From an uncultured Collinsella sp. (GTDB taxonomy: Bacteria > Actinomycetota > Coriobacteriia > Coriobacteriales > Coriobacteriaceae), in assembly GCA_938036665.1 (NCBI GenBank), contig CALHWR010000195.1:1-16411 (forward strand): a stretch of DNA of 16,411 nucleotides, read 5' to 3'. Position numbers and translations under genes: made by a program. Of this stretch, positions 1-6,217 are shown in pieces (within the stretch, counting starts at the first letter, position 1; every line of letters starts with the position of its first letter). Under the pieces are notes generated by a model, which did no database searches, had not been told where the DNA came from, and was given only the letters and a program-made list of their open reading frames with translations.

Positions 1-1
1 G

Positions 2-1201
2 TCGTCTAAGATCCAGACTTTCATGTTCCGTTTCTTCGCCATCCAGATTCTGTTTTATGGTTTGGGCTCGGTGTTCTCGGGCGTTCTCAACGCACACCGC
101 GACTACTTCTGGTCGACGTTTGCCCCGGTCCTCAACAATGTGATCGTCATTGCGAGCTTTATGGGCTTTGCGCCCGTGTCCGCACAGTTTGGCGAACGTG
201 CCGGCATCATCTTGATTGCGGCCGGTACGACCCTCGGTGTCTTTGTTCAGATGGCTTGTCAGATCCCCGCGCTTGGCAAGCACGGCGTGCATCCCCATAT
301 CCATATCGACTTTAAGGACCCCGCACTGCGCCAGACGATTGCGCTCGGTATCCCGACGCTGCTCGCCACGGTGTGCATGTTTGTCTCGACTTCTATCACC
401 AACGCTGCTGCGTTGGTGGTCCAGCCCGAGACCGGTCCTTCCGTCATCGCCTATGCGCGCCTGTGGTACACGCTGCCCTACGCGCTGATTGCCGCCTCGC
501 TTTCGACGGCGCTCTATACCGAGCTCTCTCACGACGCACAGGAGAAGGATTACGACAGCGTTCGCACGGGCATTTCGCGTGGCGTCGCCCAGATGCTGTT
601 CTTCCTGGTTCCGTTCGCGCTGTACCTGATTGTCTTCGCGCGTCCGCTCAACATGATCTACTGCGCTGGCAAGTTCGATGAGTCCGGCGTGGCGCTGGTG
701 TCCGAGTTCCTTGTCTACCTGGCGTTCTCGCTGCCGCTCTACGGCGTGGTCGTGCTGATGCAGAAGAGCTTCTCTGCCTTGCTCGACATGAAGCCCTATA
801 GCCGCTATTGCCTGTATTCCGCCATCGGCCAGGCCGGCTCGGTTCTGCTGTTTGGCGTTGTGCTGGGCTTCGGTATGCCGGCAATCGCGCTTTCGTATGT
901 CGTCGACTACGTGATCTTGGTCGGTTGCTCGCTGTGGTGGCTGCGTCGTCGTCTGCGTGGTCTTCAGGTTAAATCTATCCTGCATGGCGGTTTCTTTGGC
1001 CTTTTGCTCGGTGGCCTGGGTGCTGCCGCAGGCGCCGGCGTCATGTGGGCGCTTGAGCACTTTGTCGGGGCACTTGGCGGCTCGATTCTGATTACTCTTG
1101 GCTACGTTTGCGTTGCGGGTGTCGTCTCGCTTGCTGTTACCTTTGGCCTTGCCGTCGTCCTTAAGATGCCCGAGGTCTCGGCGCTGATTCGTCGCAAGTA
1201 G
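2..1201 (+). CDS. murJ: Lipid II flippase MurJ (MviN family), 5'-truncated by window edge
   Basis: This is the C-terminal part (about 399 residues) of a polytopic membrane protein. The frame is open from base 2, with seven codons before the first Met codon at 23, so the true start lies upstream of the window. Family members are usually a little over 500 residues, so roughly the first quarter is missing. The stretch at the start (FYGLGSVFSGVLNAHRDYFW, then APVLNNVIVI) is typical of the MurJ/MviN branch of the MOP flippase superfamily. About eleven hydrophobic segments follow, ending in a short basic tail (LIRRK). Family role: moves lipid-linked peptidoglycan precursor across the cytoplasmic membrane. 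The stop codon directly abuts the uvrC start. Another MOP exporter is possible but less likely. Confidence 0.85.
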   Translation, partial: SSKIQTFMFRFFAIQILFYGLGSVFSGVLNAHRDYFWSTFAPVLNNVIVIASFMGFAPVSAQFGERAGIILIAAGTTLGVFVQMACQIPALGKHGVHPHIHIDFKDPALRQTIALGIPTLLATVCMFVSTSITNAAALVVQPETGPSVIAYARLWYTLPYALIAASLSTALYTELSHDAQEKDYDSVRTGISRGVAQMLFFLVPFALYLIVFARPLNMIYCAGKFDESGVALVSEFLVYLAFSLPLYGVVVLMQKSFSALLDMKPYSRYCLYSAIGQAGSVLLFGVVLGFGMPAIALSYVVDYVILVGCSLWWLRRRLRGLQVKSILHGGFFGLLLGGLGAAAGAGVMWALEHFVGALGGSILITLGYVCVAGVVSLAVTFGLAVVLKMPEVSALIRRK

Positions 1202-3148
1202 GTGCGCGTGGCCGGTCACGACAACATTCCAACGCTTGCCGAGCAGGTTTCGCGCGTTCCCACGCAGCCCGGCTGCTACCTTTGGAAAGACGCCAAGGGC
1301 GATGTCATCTACGTGGGCAAGGCGAAAAACCTGCGCGCCCGTATGCGTCAGTACGTGACGCTGCAGGACGAGCGCCAGAAGATCCCGCTGATGATGCAGC
1401 TGGTGGCGAGCTTTGACTATATCGTGGTGGAGACCGAGCACGAGGCGTTGGTGCTCGAGCGCAATTTGATTGGTCAGTACCATCCGTACTTTAACGTCGA
1501 CCTCAAGGATGACAAGAGCTACCCCTTTATCGCCATTACAAAGGGCGACCTGTATCCCGCTATCAAATACACGCGTGAGCGTCATAAGCCGGGAACGCGC
1601 TATTTTGGACCTTATACCGATAGCCGCGCGGCACGTGAGACGATAGATACGCTGCGCAAGGTTATCCCCATCTGCTCCGCATCCTGTGCGGAGTGGCGTC
1701 GTTGTCGCCGTATCGTCGAGTCCCACAAGGGCGAGGAAGACATCGTCAATATGATTTGCGCGCAAAACGGGCGCCCCTGCTTTGACTACCATGTCGGGCG
1801 CGGCCCGGGTGCGTGTGTTGGCGTGATTTCCCCGGCAGACTATGCCAAGAACGTCAAGCGTGTCGAGCGCTTTTTGTCGGGCCATCGCAAGGATGTCGTC
1901 GATGAGCTGACCTCCGAGATGACGGATGCCGCTGAGGCGCTCGACTTTGAGCGCGCGGCACGCGTCAAACGTCGTTTGGAGGTCATCAGGGGTCTGGACG
2001 ATCGTCAGCAAGTCGTTTTTCCCTCCAGTGTCGATATAGATGTCATCGGTTTCTATCGCGAGGAGACCATCTCCGCCGCTTGCGTCTTCGTCGTTCGCGA
2101 GGGCCGAACAGTTCGCACCTGCGAGTTCATTCTCGACAAGGGTCTTGATGTTGACGAGGAAGAGCTCCAGTCGGGCTTTCTTAAGCGCTATTACGACGAG
2201 ACGGCTGATATTCCAGCTGAGGTCAACCTTTCCGTCGATCTTGAGGATGCGGAAGCGCTGGGGGAGTGGCTTGCGGGCAAGCGTGAGCGTTCCTGCCATC
2301 TCCATAGGCCGCAGCGTGGCGAAAAGCACCGTCTGCTCGATATGGCATCCAAAAATGCGCGCCATGCCCTCATGCGCTACATGATGCGAACGGGGTACGC
2401 TGACGACCGCACCAATCAAGCGCTCCTGGAGCTCGAAAGTGCGTTGGCGCTGCCATCGCCGCCGTTGCGTATCGAGTGCTTCGATATCTCTACACTTCAT
2501 GGCACCTTTACGGTCGCCTCGATGGTGGTGTTTACCAACGGGCGCGCCGACAAGAGTCAGTATCGTCGTTTTAAAATTCAGGCCGAATTGGACGAGGCAA
2601 ACGACTTCGTGTCGATGTCCGAGGTTTTGGGACGACGTTATGCTCCCGAGCGCATGGCCGACGAGCGCTTTGGCTCGCGCCCCGATTTGCTCGTTGTCGA
2701 TGGCGGTAAGCCGCAATTGACCGCTGCGATCAAGCAACTTGAGGCTCTTGGGCTCGATATACCAGTTTGTGGCTTGGCAAAGGCCGATGAGGAGGTTTTC
2801 GTGCCTTGGGACGAGACTCCCGTCGTGCTGCCGACCGGGTCCGCGTCGCTCTATCTAATTAAACAGGTGCGCGATGAATCGCACCGTTTTGCCATCACGT
2901 TCCATCGCGAATTGCGCGATAAAGCCATGACGGTTTCGGTACTCGATGACGTTCCAGGCGTGGGACCCACCAGAAAACGTGCCCTTATGCGCCATTTTGG
3001 CTCGATGAAGCGTTTGCGCGCGGCGAGCGAGCAAGAGATCGCGGAAGTTCGAGGCATTCCTGCCGATGTCGCCAAAGCGGTTCACGAGGCGCTCGTTGCA
3101 TGGAATGCCGAGCGCGCCGAGGCGGCGGCAAAGCAATCCGAAAACTAA
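1202..3148 (+). CDS. uvrC: UvrABC excinuclease subunit C
   Basis: This 648-residue protein makes the dual incisions in nucleotide excision repair together with UvrA/UvrB. Domains in order: a GIY-YIG nuclease (Gly24-Cys-Tyr26 and Ile36-Tyr-Val-Gly39); a cysteine-containing region (about 158-205); a UVR helix that binds UvrB (about 231-263); an RNase H-like nuclease with Asp428 in FDIS, Asp500 in VVDGG and His561 in ESHRF; and a C-terminal helix-hairpin-helix pair (about 580-632). GTG at 1202 follows the murJ stop with no gap; an in-frame GTG at 1208 behind AGGTG (1200-1204) is an alternative. Translational coupling to murJ is likely. Oddity: the usual C-x7-C-x3-C end of the cluster reads C193...Gly201...C205, and an extra segment with several cysteines (158, 162, 168, 186) precedes it. 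Confidence 0.96.
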   Translation: MRVAGHDNIPTLAEQVSRVPTQPGCYLWKDAKGDVIYVGKAKNLRARMRQYVTLQDERQKIPLMMQLVASFDYIVVETEHEALVLERNLIGQYHPYFNVDLKDDKSYPFIAITKGDLYPAIKYTRERHKPGTRYFGPYTDSRAARETIDTLRKVIPICSASCAEWRRCRRIVESHKGEEDIVNMICAQNGRPCFDYHVGRGPGACVGVISPADYAKNVKRVERFLSGHRKDVVDELTSEMTDAAEALDFERAARVKRRLEVIRGLDDRQQVVFPSSVDIDVIGFYREETISAACVFVVREGRTVRTCEFILDKGLDVDEEELQSGFLKRYYDETADIPAEVNLSVDLEDAEALGEWLAGKRERSCHLHRPQRGEKHRLLDMASKNARHALMRYMMRTGYADDRTNQALLELESALALPSPPLRIECFDISTLHGTFTVASMVVFTNGRADKSQYRRFKIQAELDEANDFVSMSEVLGRRYAPERMADERFGSRPDLLVVDGGKPQLTAAIKQLEALGLDIPVCGLAKADEEVFVPWDETPVVLPTGSASLYLIKQVRDESHRFAITFHRELRDKAMTVSVLDDVPGVGPTRKRALMRHFGSMKRLRAASEQEIAEVRGIPADVAKAVHEALVAWNAERAEAAAKQSEN

Positions 3149-3173
3149 ACACGCCTCTAAACAACTGATATAC

Positions 3174-3206
3174 ATGATTGCGTGATTTTCAATCATTTAT
3201 TTCACG
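3174..3206 (+). terminator. Weak AT-rich hairpin after uvrC, possible terminator
   Basis: Twenty-five bases after the uvrC stop, ATGATTG (3174-3180) pairs perfectly with CAATCAT (3190-3196) around a 9-nt loop, followed by the T-rich TTATTTC. A competing pairing of CGTGA (3181-3185) with TCACG (3202-3206) is also possible. The stem is short and AT-rich, so termination would be inefficient at best. Confidence 0.3.
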
Positions 3207-3240
3207 GCGATTACCAGCCGATTTCGGGTTTAATTAACGC

Positions 3241-3281
3241 TAAAACGTTTGACTAGCCATGGTGAACAACCCTGCTATCCT
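3241..3281 (+). promoter_or_regulatory. Candidate promoter with LacI-type operator-like palindrome for the transport/nan cassette
   Basis: TTGACT (3249-3254) is a good -35 match. A TG-n-TATCCT sequence (3273-3281) resembles an extended -10 but stands 21 nt away, longer than the ideal 17; TGCTAT (3273-3278) gives an 18-nt spacer but a poorer hexamer. The 8-bp palindrome AAACGTTT (3243-3250), a core typical of LacI-family operators, overlaps the -35. The same word TAAAACGTTT recurs upstream of gap. A start near 3288 would leave a leader of about 225 nt. The promoter is predicted by eye only. Confidence 0.3.
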
Positions 3282-3308
3282 GCGGGTTGACGAAGACTGA
3301 TATCTCAC

Positions 3309-3403
3309 CTCGTCGATACATACTGTCTGGCGAATCGTTTGTCAATGAATTCGGTGAACGGTAGCAAATACCGTTCAAGCGTATGTATGTATCGGTCGCC
3401 GAG
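3309..3403 (+). promoter_or_regulatory. Structured leader RNA candidate (three-way junction) upstream of the importer operon
   Basis: This lies in the 365-nt gene-free stretch 3149-3513. Base pairing seen directly: outer helix P1 of 10 Watson-Crick pairs (3314-3323 with 3385-3394), possibly extended by CTCG/CGAG (3309-3312 with 3400-3403); P2 of 5 pairs (3331-3335 with 3349-3353, 13-nt loop); and P3 of 9 pairs (3355-3363 with 3369-3377, GCAAA loop). P2 and P3 are separated by one base, giving a compact three-way junction. Downstream, CGGGGGC (3461-3467) can pair with GCTCCCG (3478-3484). I do not recognise a known riboswitch class, and no T-box consensus is present. The arms could instead be DNA operator half-sites (ATACATAC / GTATGTAT). 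Function is unknown. Confidence 0.4.
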
Positions 3404-3491
3404 CGCGGCACCTCAGTTGGGTTCGTCGGTAGGTAAGGTATATATCGTCCGCAAGTTGCGCGGGGGCACGTCTAGGCGCTCCCGGGTAAGA

Positions 3492-3510
3492 TTCTCTATT
3501 GATAGGAGAA
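3492..3510 (+). promoter_or_regulatory. Hairpin sequestering the ribosome binding site of the binding-protein gene
   Basis: TTCTCTA (3492-3498) pairs with TA-(G)-GAGAA (3503-3510, one bulged G) around the loop TTGA. It buries the Shine-Dalgarno AGGAG (3504-3508), which sits 5 nt before the ATG at 3514. An alternative anti-Shine-Dalgarno is CTCC at 3479-3482, which also belongs to the helix 3461-3484. The geometry suits translational control by the leader, but the stem is short and unproven. Confidence 0.35.
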
Positions 3511-3513
3511 GAC

Positions 3514-5127
3514 ATGGCCATCATCAACAAGGGTATGTCCAGGCGTTCGTTCCTCGGCCTCACCGGCAGCGTCGCTGCTGTCGCAGGGCTTGGTCTCACC
3601 GGCTGCGGTGGCAGCTCTAGCGACGAGGGTTCCGCTTCCGGTTCCACCGATTCCGCCAACCGTGGCGGCGGCGTGATCACCGCTGGTTCCGCTTACGCTC
3701 CGTCCAGCTTCGATCCCGCCAGCACCGGCTCCGCTGTGGGCCTGGGTGCTAACTGGCACGTTGTCGAGGGCCTCTACGGCATCGATTACCACGACTACAG
3801 CACCTTCAACGAGCTCGCCACCGACGATCCCAAGTCTGTGGACGACACCACTTTCGAGGTCACCATCCGCAAGGGCGCCAAGTTCTCCGATGGCACCGAG
3901 GTCACCGCTGACGATGTCGTTGCCTCCTACACCGCTTGCGCCGCTTCCGCTACCTATGCTCCGTTCTTCCAGCCCTTCGAGTCCATCGAGGCCAAGGACG
4001 CCAGCACCGTGACGGTCAAGACCAAGGTCCCCAACTTCTCCCTGCTCAAGGATCGTCTGGCCATCGTCCGCGTTACCCCGGCCACCCAGACCGAGGAGGA
4101 TCGCGCCAAGCAGCCGATCGGCTCCGGCCCCTGGATGTACGACTCTATCTCCGATACCGAGATCGCCCTGGTTCCCAACCCCGAGTACAACGGTGAGTAT
4201 GCTGCTGAGGATAAGAAGATCCAGTACAGCATCCTGACCGACCCCACCGCTCGCGTTACCGCTCAGCAGGAGGGCTCCACGCTCGTTATGGAGCTCGTTA
4301 CCGCTGACGCCGTCGACCAGCTCGAGAGCGCCGGCTGCAAGATCGATAACGTTCAGGGTTTCGGCACCCGCTTCATCATGTTCAACGTCGCCAAGGAGCC
4401 TTGGAACAACGTCAAGGTCCGTCAGGCTGTCATGTATGCGCTCGACACCGAGAAGATGGTCAGCAACACCTTCGCCGGCCTTGCCACCGCTGCCAGCTGC
4501 TACCTGCCCAAGAGCTTCACCAACTATCATGAGGCTTCCACGGTGTACAAGACCGACGCCAAGAAGGCTAAGAAGCTCATCGAGGAGTCTGGCATCACCC
4601 CGGGTGCCATCACCCTGCGCACCACCGACAACGAGCAGATTAAGGGCATGGCCGCCCAGGTCAAGAACGACCTCGACGCTCTCGGCTTCGATGTGACCAT
4701 CCAGACCGATACCTCGCCGGCCACCTACGCTGCCATCGACGGCGGCGAGGCCTACGATATCCTCCTTGCCCCTGGCGATCCTTCCTGCTTCGGCGCCGAC
4801 CCCGACCTGCTGCTCAACTGGTGGTACGGCGACAACGTCTGGATGCAGACCCGTTGCCCGTGGAAGGAGTCCGCTGAGTGGCAGAAGCTCCACAGTCTCA
4901 TGGACGAGGCTCTTGCCGCCGAGGGCGACGAGCAGCAGAAGAAGTGGAACGAGTGCTTCGACATCATTGCCGACAACGCCGTTCTGTACCCCGTTGTCCA
5001 CGTCAAGACCGTCTCCGCTTCCTGGGACGATCCGTCCACTGCGCCCAACGGCGAGGCCCTCGATGGCTTCAAGGGCATCGGTACGACGAGCATGTCCTTC
5101 AGGGGCGTTGCGACCGTCAAGGCGTAA
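3514..5127 (+). CDS. ABC importer substrate-binding lipoprotein, SBP_bac_5 family (predicted sialic acid binding)
   Basis: This 537-residue extracytoplasmic binding protein of the oligopeptide/dipeptide/nickel family captures substrate for the importer encoded just downstream. The ATG at 3514 is chosen because AGGAG lies 5 nt before it; an upstream in-frame TTG at 3499 would overlap that site. The N-terminus carries a twin-arginine motif, Ser9-Arg-Arg-Ser-Phe-Leu14, a hydrophobic stretch, and a lipobox Leu28-Thr-Gly-Cys31. This predicts Tat export followed by lipid anchoring. A Gly/Ser-rich linker (about 32-53) precedes the mature domain. The family signature KFSDGTEVTADDVV is at residues 123-136. 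Codon use is very biased (GCC, AAG, GAG, ATC), suggesting high expression. The family alone would say peptide; sialic acid is inferred from nanA/nanK/nanE downstream. Confidence 0.88.
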   Translation: MAIINKGMSRRSFLGLTGSVAAVAGLGLTGCGGSSSDEGSASGSTDSANRGGGVITAGSAYAPSSFDPASTGSAVGLGANWHVVEGLYGIDYHDYSTFNELATDDPKSVDDTTFEVTIRKGAKFSDGTEVTADDVVASYTACAASATYAPFFQPFESIEAKDASTVTVKTKVPNFSLLKDRLAIVRVTPATQTEEDRAKQPIGSGPWMYDSISDTEIALVPNPEYNGEYAAEDKKIQYSILTDPTARVTAQQEGSTLVMELVTADAVDQLESAGCKIDNVQGFGTRFIMFNVAKEPWNNVKVRQAVMYALDTEKMVSNTFAGLATAASCYLPKSFTNYHEASTVYKTDAKKAKKLIEESGITPGAITLRTTDNEQIKGMAAQVKNDLDALGFDVTIQTDTSPATYAAIDGGEAYDILLAPGDPSCFGADPDLLLNWWYGDNVWMQTRCPWKESAEWQKLHSLMDEALAAEGDEQQKKWNECFDIIADNAVLYPVVHVKTVSASWDDPSTAPNGEALDGFKGIGTTSMSFRGVATVKA

Positions 5128-5265
5128 GACTCGCTTGAGTCTGTATGCAGGATGTCGGTCGTTGGGACCGTATCCTCATAGTTGAAACAAAGACCCGGGC
5201 GGCAACGATGTCGCTCGGGTCTTGTAATGAGTATCCGTACTCATATACCAGTTGGTCCTACCGAC
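5127..5265 (+). repeat. Run of five consecutive hairpins between binding-protein and permease genes
   Basis: Five inverted repeats lie one after another: 5127-5132/5137-5142 (6 bp); a two-part stem 5149-5153/5172-5176 plus 5156-5160/5166-5170; 5190-5202/5211-5223 (13 pairs with two G-U, the strongest); 5227-5233/5238-5244 (7 bp perfect, 4-nt loop); and 5251-5256/5260-5265 (6 pairs, one G-U). None is followed by a clear U-run. Such structures between a binding-protein gene and its permease gene commonly protect the upstream mRNA from 3' decay or partly terminate, keeping binding protein in excess. That role is inferred here. Confidence 0.6.
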
Positions 5266-5284
5266 AAAAGAAAGGGGAGAGAAC

Positions 5285-6214
5285 GTGAACAACTTGCTAC
5301 GTTTGATTGGAAGGCGTCTTGTGGCGCTGCCGATCATGGCATTGGGCGTCACCGTCCTGGTGTTCTTCCTTATGTCGTTCTCCAAGACCGACCCCGCCTA
5401 CACGGCGTTGGGTGACGGTGCCTCGCCCGAGGCGGTTGCCGAGTACCATGAGAAGTATGGTCTGGACGACCCCTGGCCCGTGCGCTACGTGCGCTATATG
5501 GGCGATTTGATCCATGGCGACATGGGCACCTATGGTGCTGCTCGCAACTCCGTTGCCAAGCGCATCTCCACGGCCCTGCCCGTCACGATGCAGCTGACCT
5601 TCATCGGCCTTGCCATCGGTGCGGTCGTTTCGTTTTTACTCGGCGTCATCGCGGCACTGTATCGCGACAAATGGCCGGACCAAGTGATCCGTGTCTTTTC
5701 CATCGCCGGCTTGGCAACCCCGTCGTTCTGGCTTGCCGTTCTGTTGATCCTGCTGTTCTCTTCCTACCTTAAGGTGCTTCCGGCATCGGGTGCTCTGCCT
5801 CACTTCACCACGAATCCGGCTGGCTATCTGGGACGTATGATCATGCCCGCTATCGCCTTGGCATTTCCGCTGACGGGCCAGATGACTCGTATCGTGCGTA
5901 CCGCCATGGTCGAGGAGCTCGATAAGGATTATGTCCGTATGGCTCGCGGCGCCGGCGTTCCCGAGAAGGTCGTCGTCGGCATCAACGTTCTTCGCAATGC
6001 GCTGATCACCCCGGTCACCACCCTCGGTCTTAAGATCGGTTACCTCATGGGCGGCGCCGTCGTCATCGAGGTTATCTTCAACCTCCCCGGCATGGGCACC
6101 GAGGCGAACCTGGTTCAGGGCGTCGTTATCGTCGTTGCTCTTGCCTTCATCATCATCAACATCGTGGTTGACATGCTCTACTTGCTCATCAACCCGCGCA
6201 TCAGGACGGTGTAG
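5285..6214 (+). CDS. ABC importer permease, DppB/OppB-like
   Basis: This 309-residue inner-membrane permease forms half of the transmembrane channel of a peptide-family importer. The N-terminus (LLRLIGRRLVALPIMALGVT) and about six hydrophobic segments (roughly 10-31, 101-126, 138-160, 185-205, 248-267, 278-303) match DppB/GsiC proteins. The cytoplasmic EAA-type coupling loop is at about 216-245 (YVRMARGAGVPEKVV then LRNALITPVT). GTG at 5285 is chosen over an upstream TTG at 5252 because the purine-rich AGGGGA (5273-5278) lies at the right distance. The partner permease domain is in the next gene, 3 nt downstream. Substrate is predicted from context only. Confidence 0.9.
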   Translation: MNNLLRLIGRRLVALPIMALGVTVLVFFLMSFSKTDPAYTALGDGASPEAVAEYHEKYGLDDPWPVRYVRYMGDLIHGDMGTYGAARNSVAKRISTALPVTMQLTFIGLAIGAVVSFLLGVIAALYRDKWPDQVIRVFSIAGLATPSFWLAVLLILLFSSYLKVLPASGALPHFTTNPAGYLGRMIMPAIALAFPLTGQMTRIVRTAMVEELDKDYVRMARGAGVPEKVVVGINVLRNALITPVTTLGLKIGYLMGGAVVIEVIFNLPGMGTEANLVQGVVIVVALAFIIINIVVDMLYLLINPRIRTV

Positions 6215-6217
6215 ATT

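Noticed and set aside
3400..3484. T-box or other known riboswitch in the importer leader
   Set aside because: I found no T-box antiterminator consensus and no recognisable core of SAM, TPP, glycine, c-di-GMP or similar riboswitches; kept only as an unclassified structured leader.
3339..3620. Open frame in the importer leader, running out of frame into the binding-protein gene (possible leader peptide)
   Set aside because: It has no Shine-Dalgarno, uses codons unlike the neighbours (AGG, AGA, TCG), and overlaps the structured RNA arms; no domain is visible.
3496..5001. Long - strand open frame (501 codons) opposite the binding-protein gene
   Set aside because: Same shadow effect; the + strand gene has a signal peptide, lipobox and family signature. 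The same applies to the - strand frames opposite nanA (10960-11967) and nanK (12104-13069).
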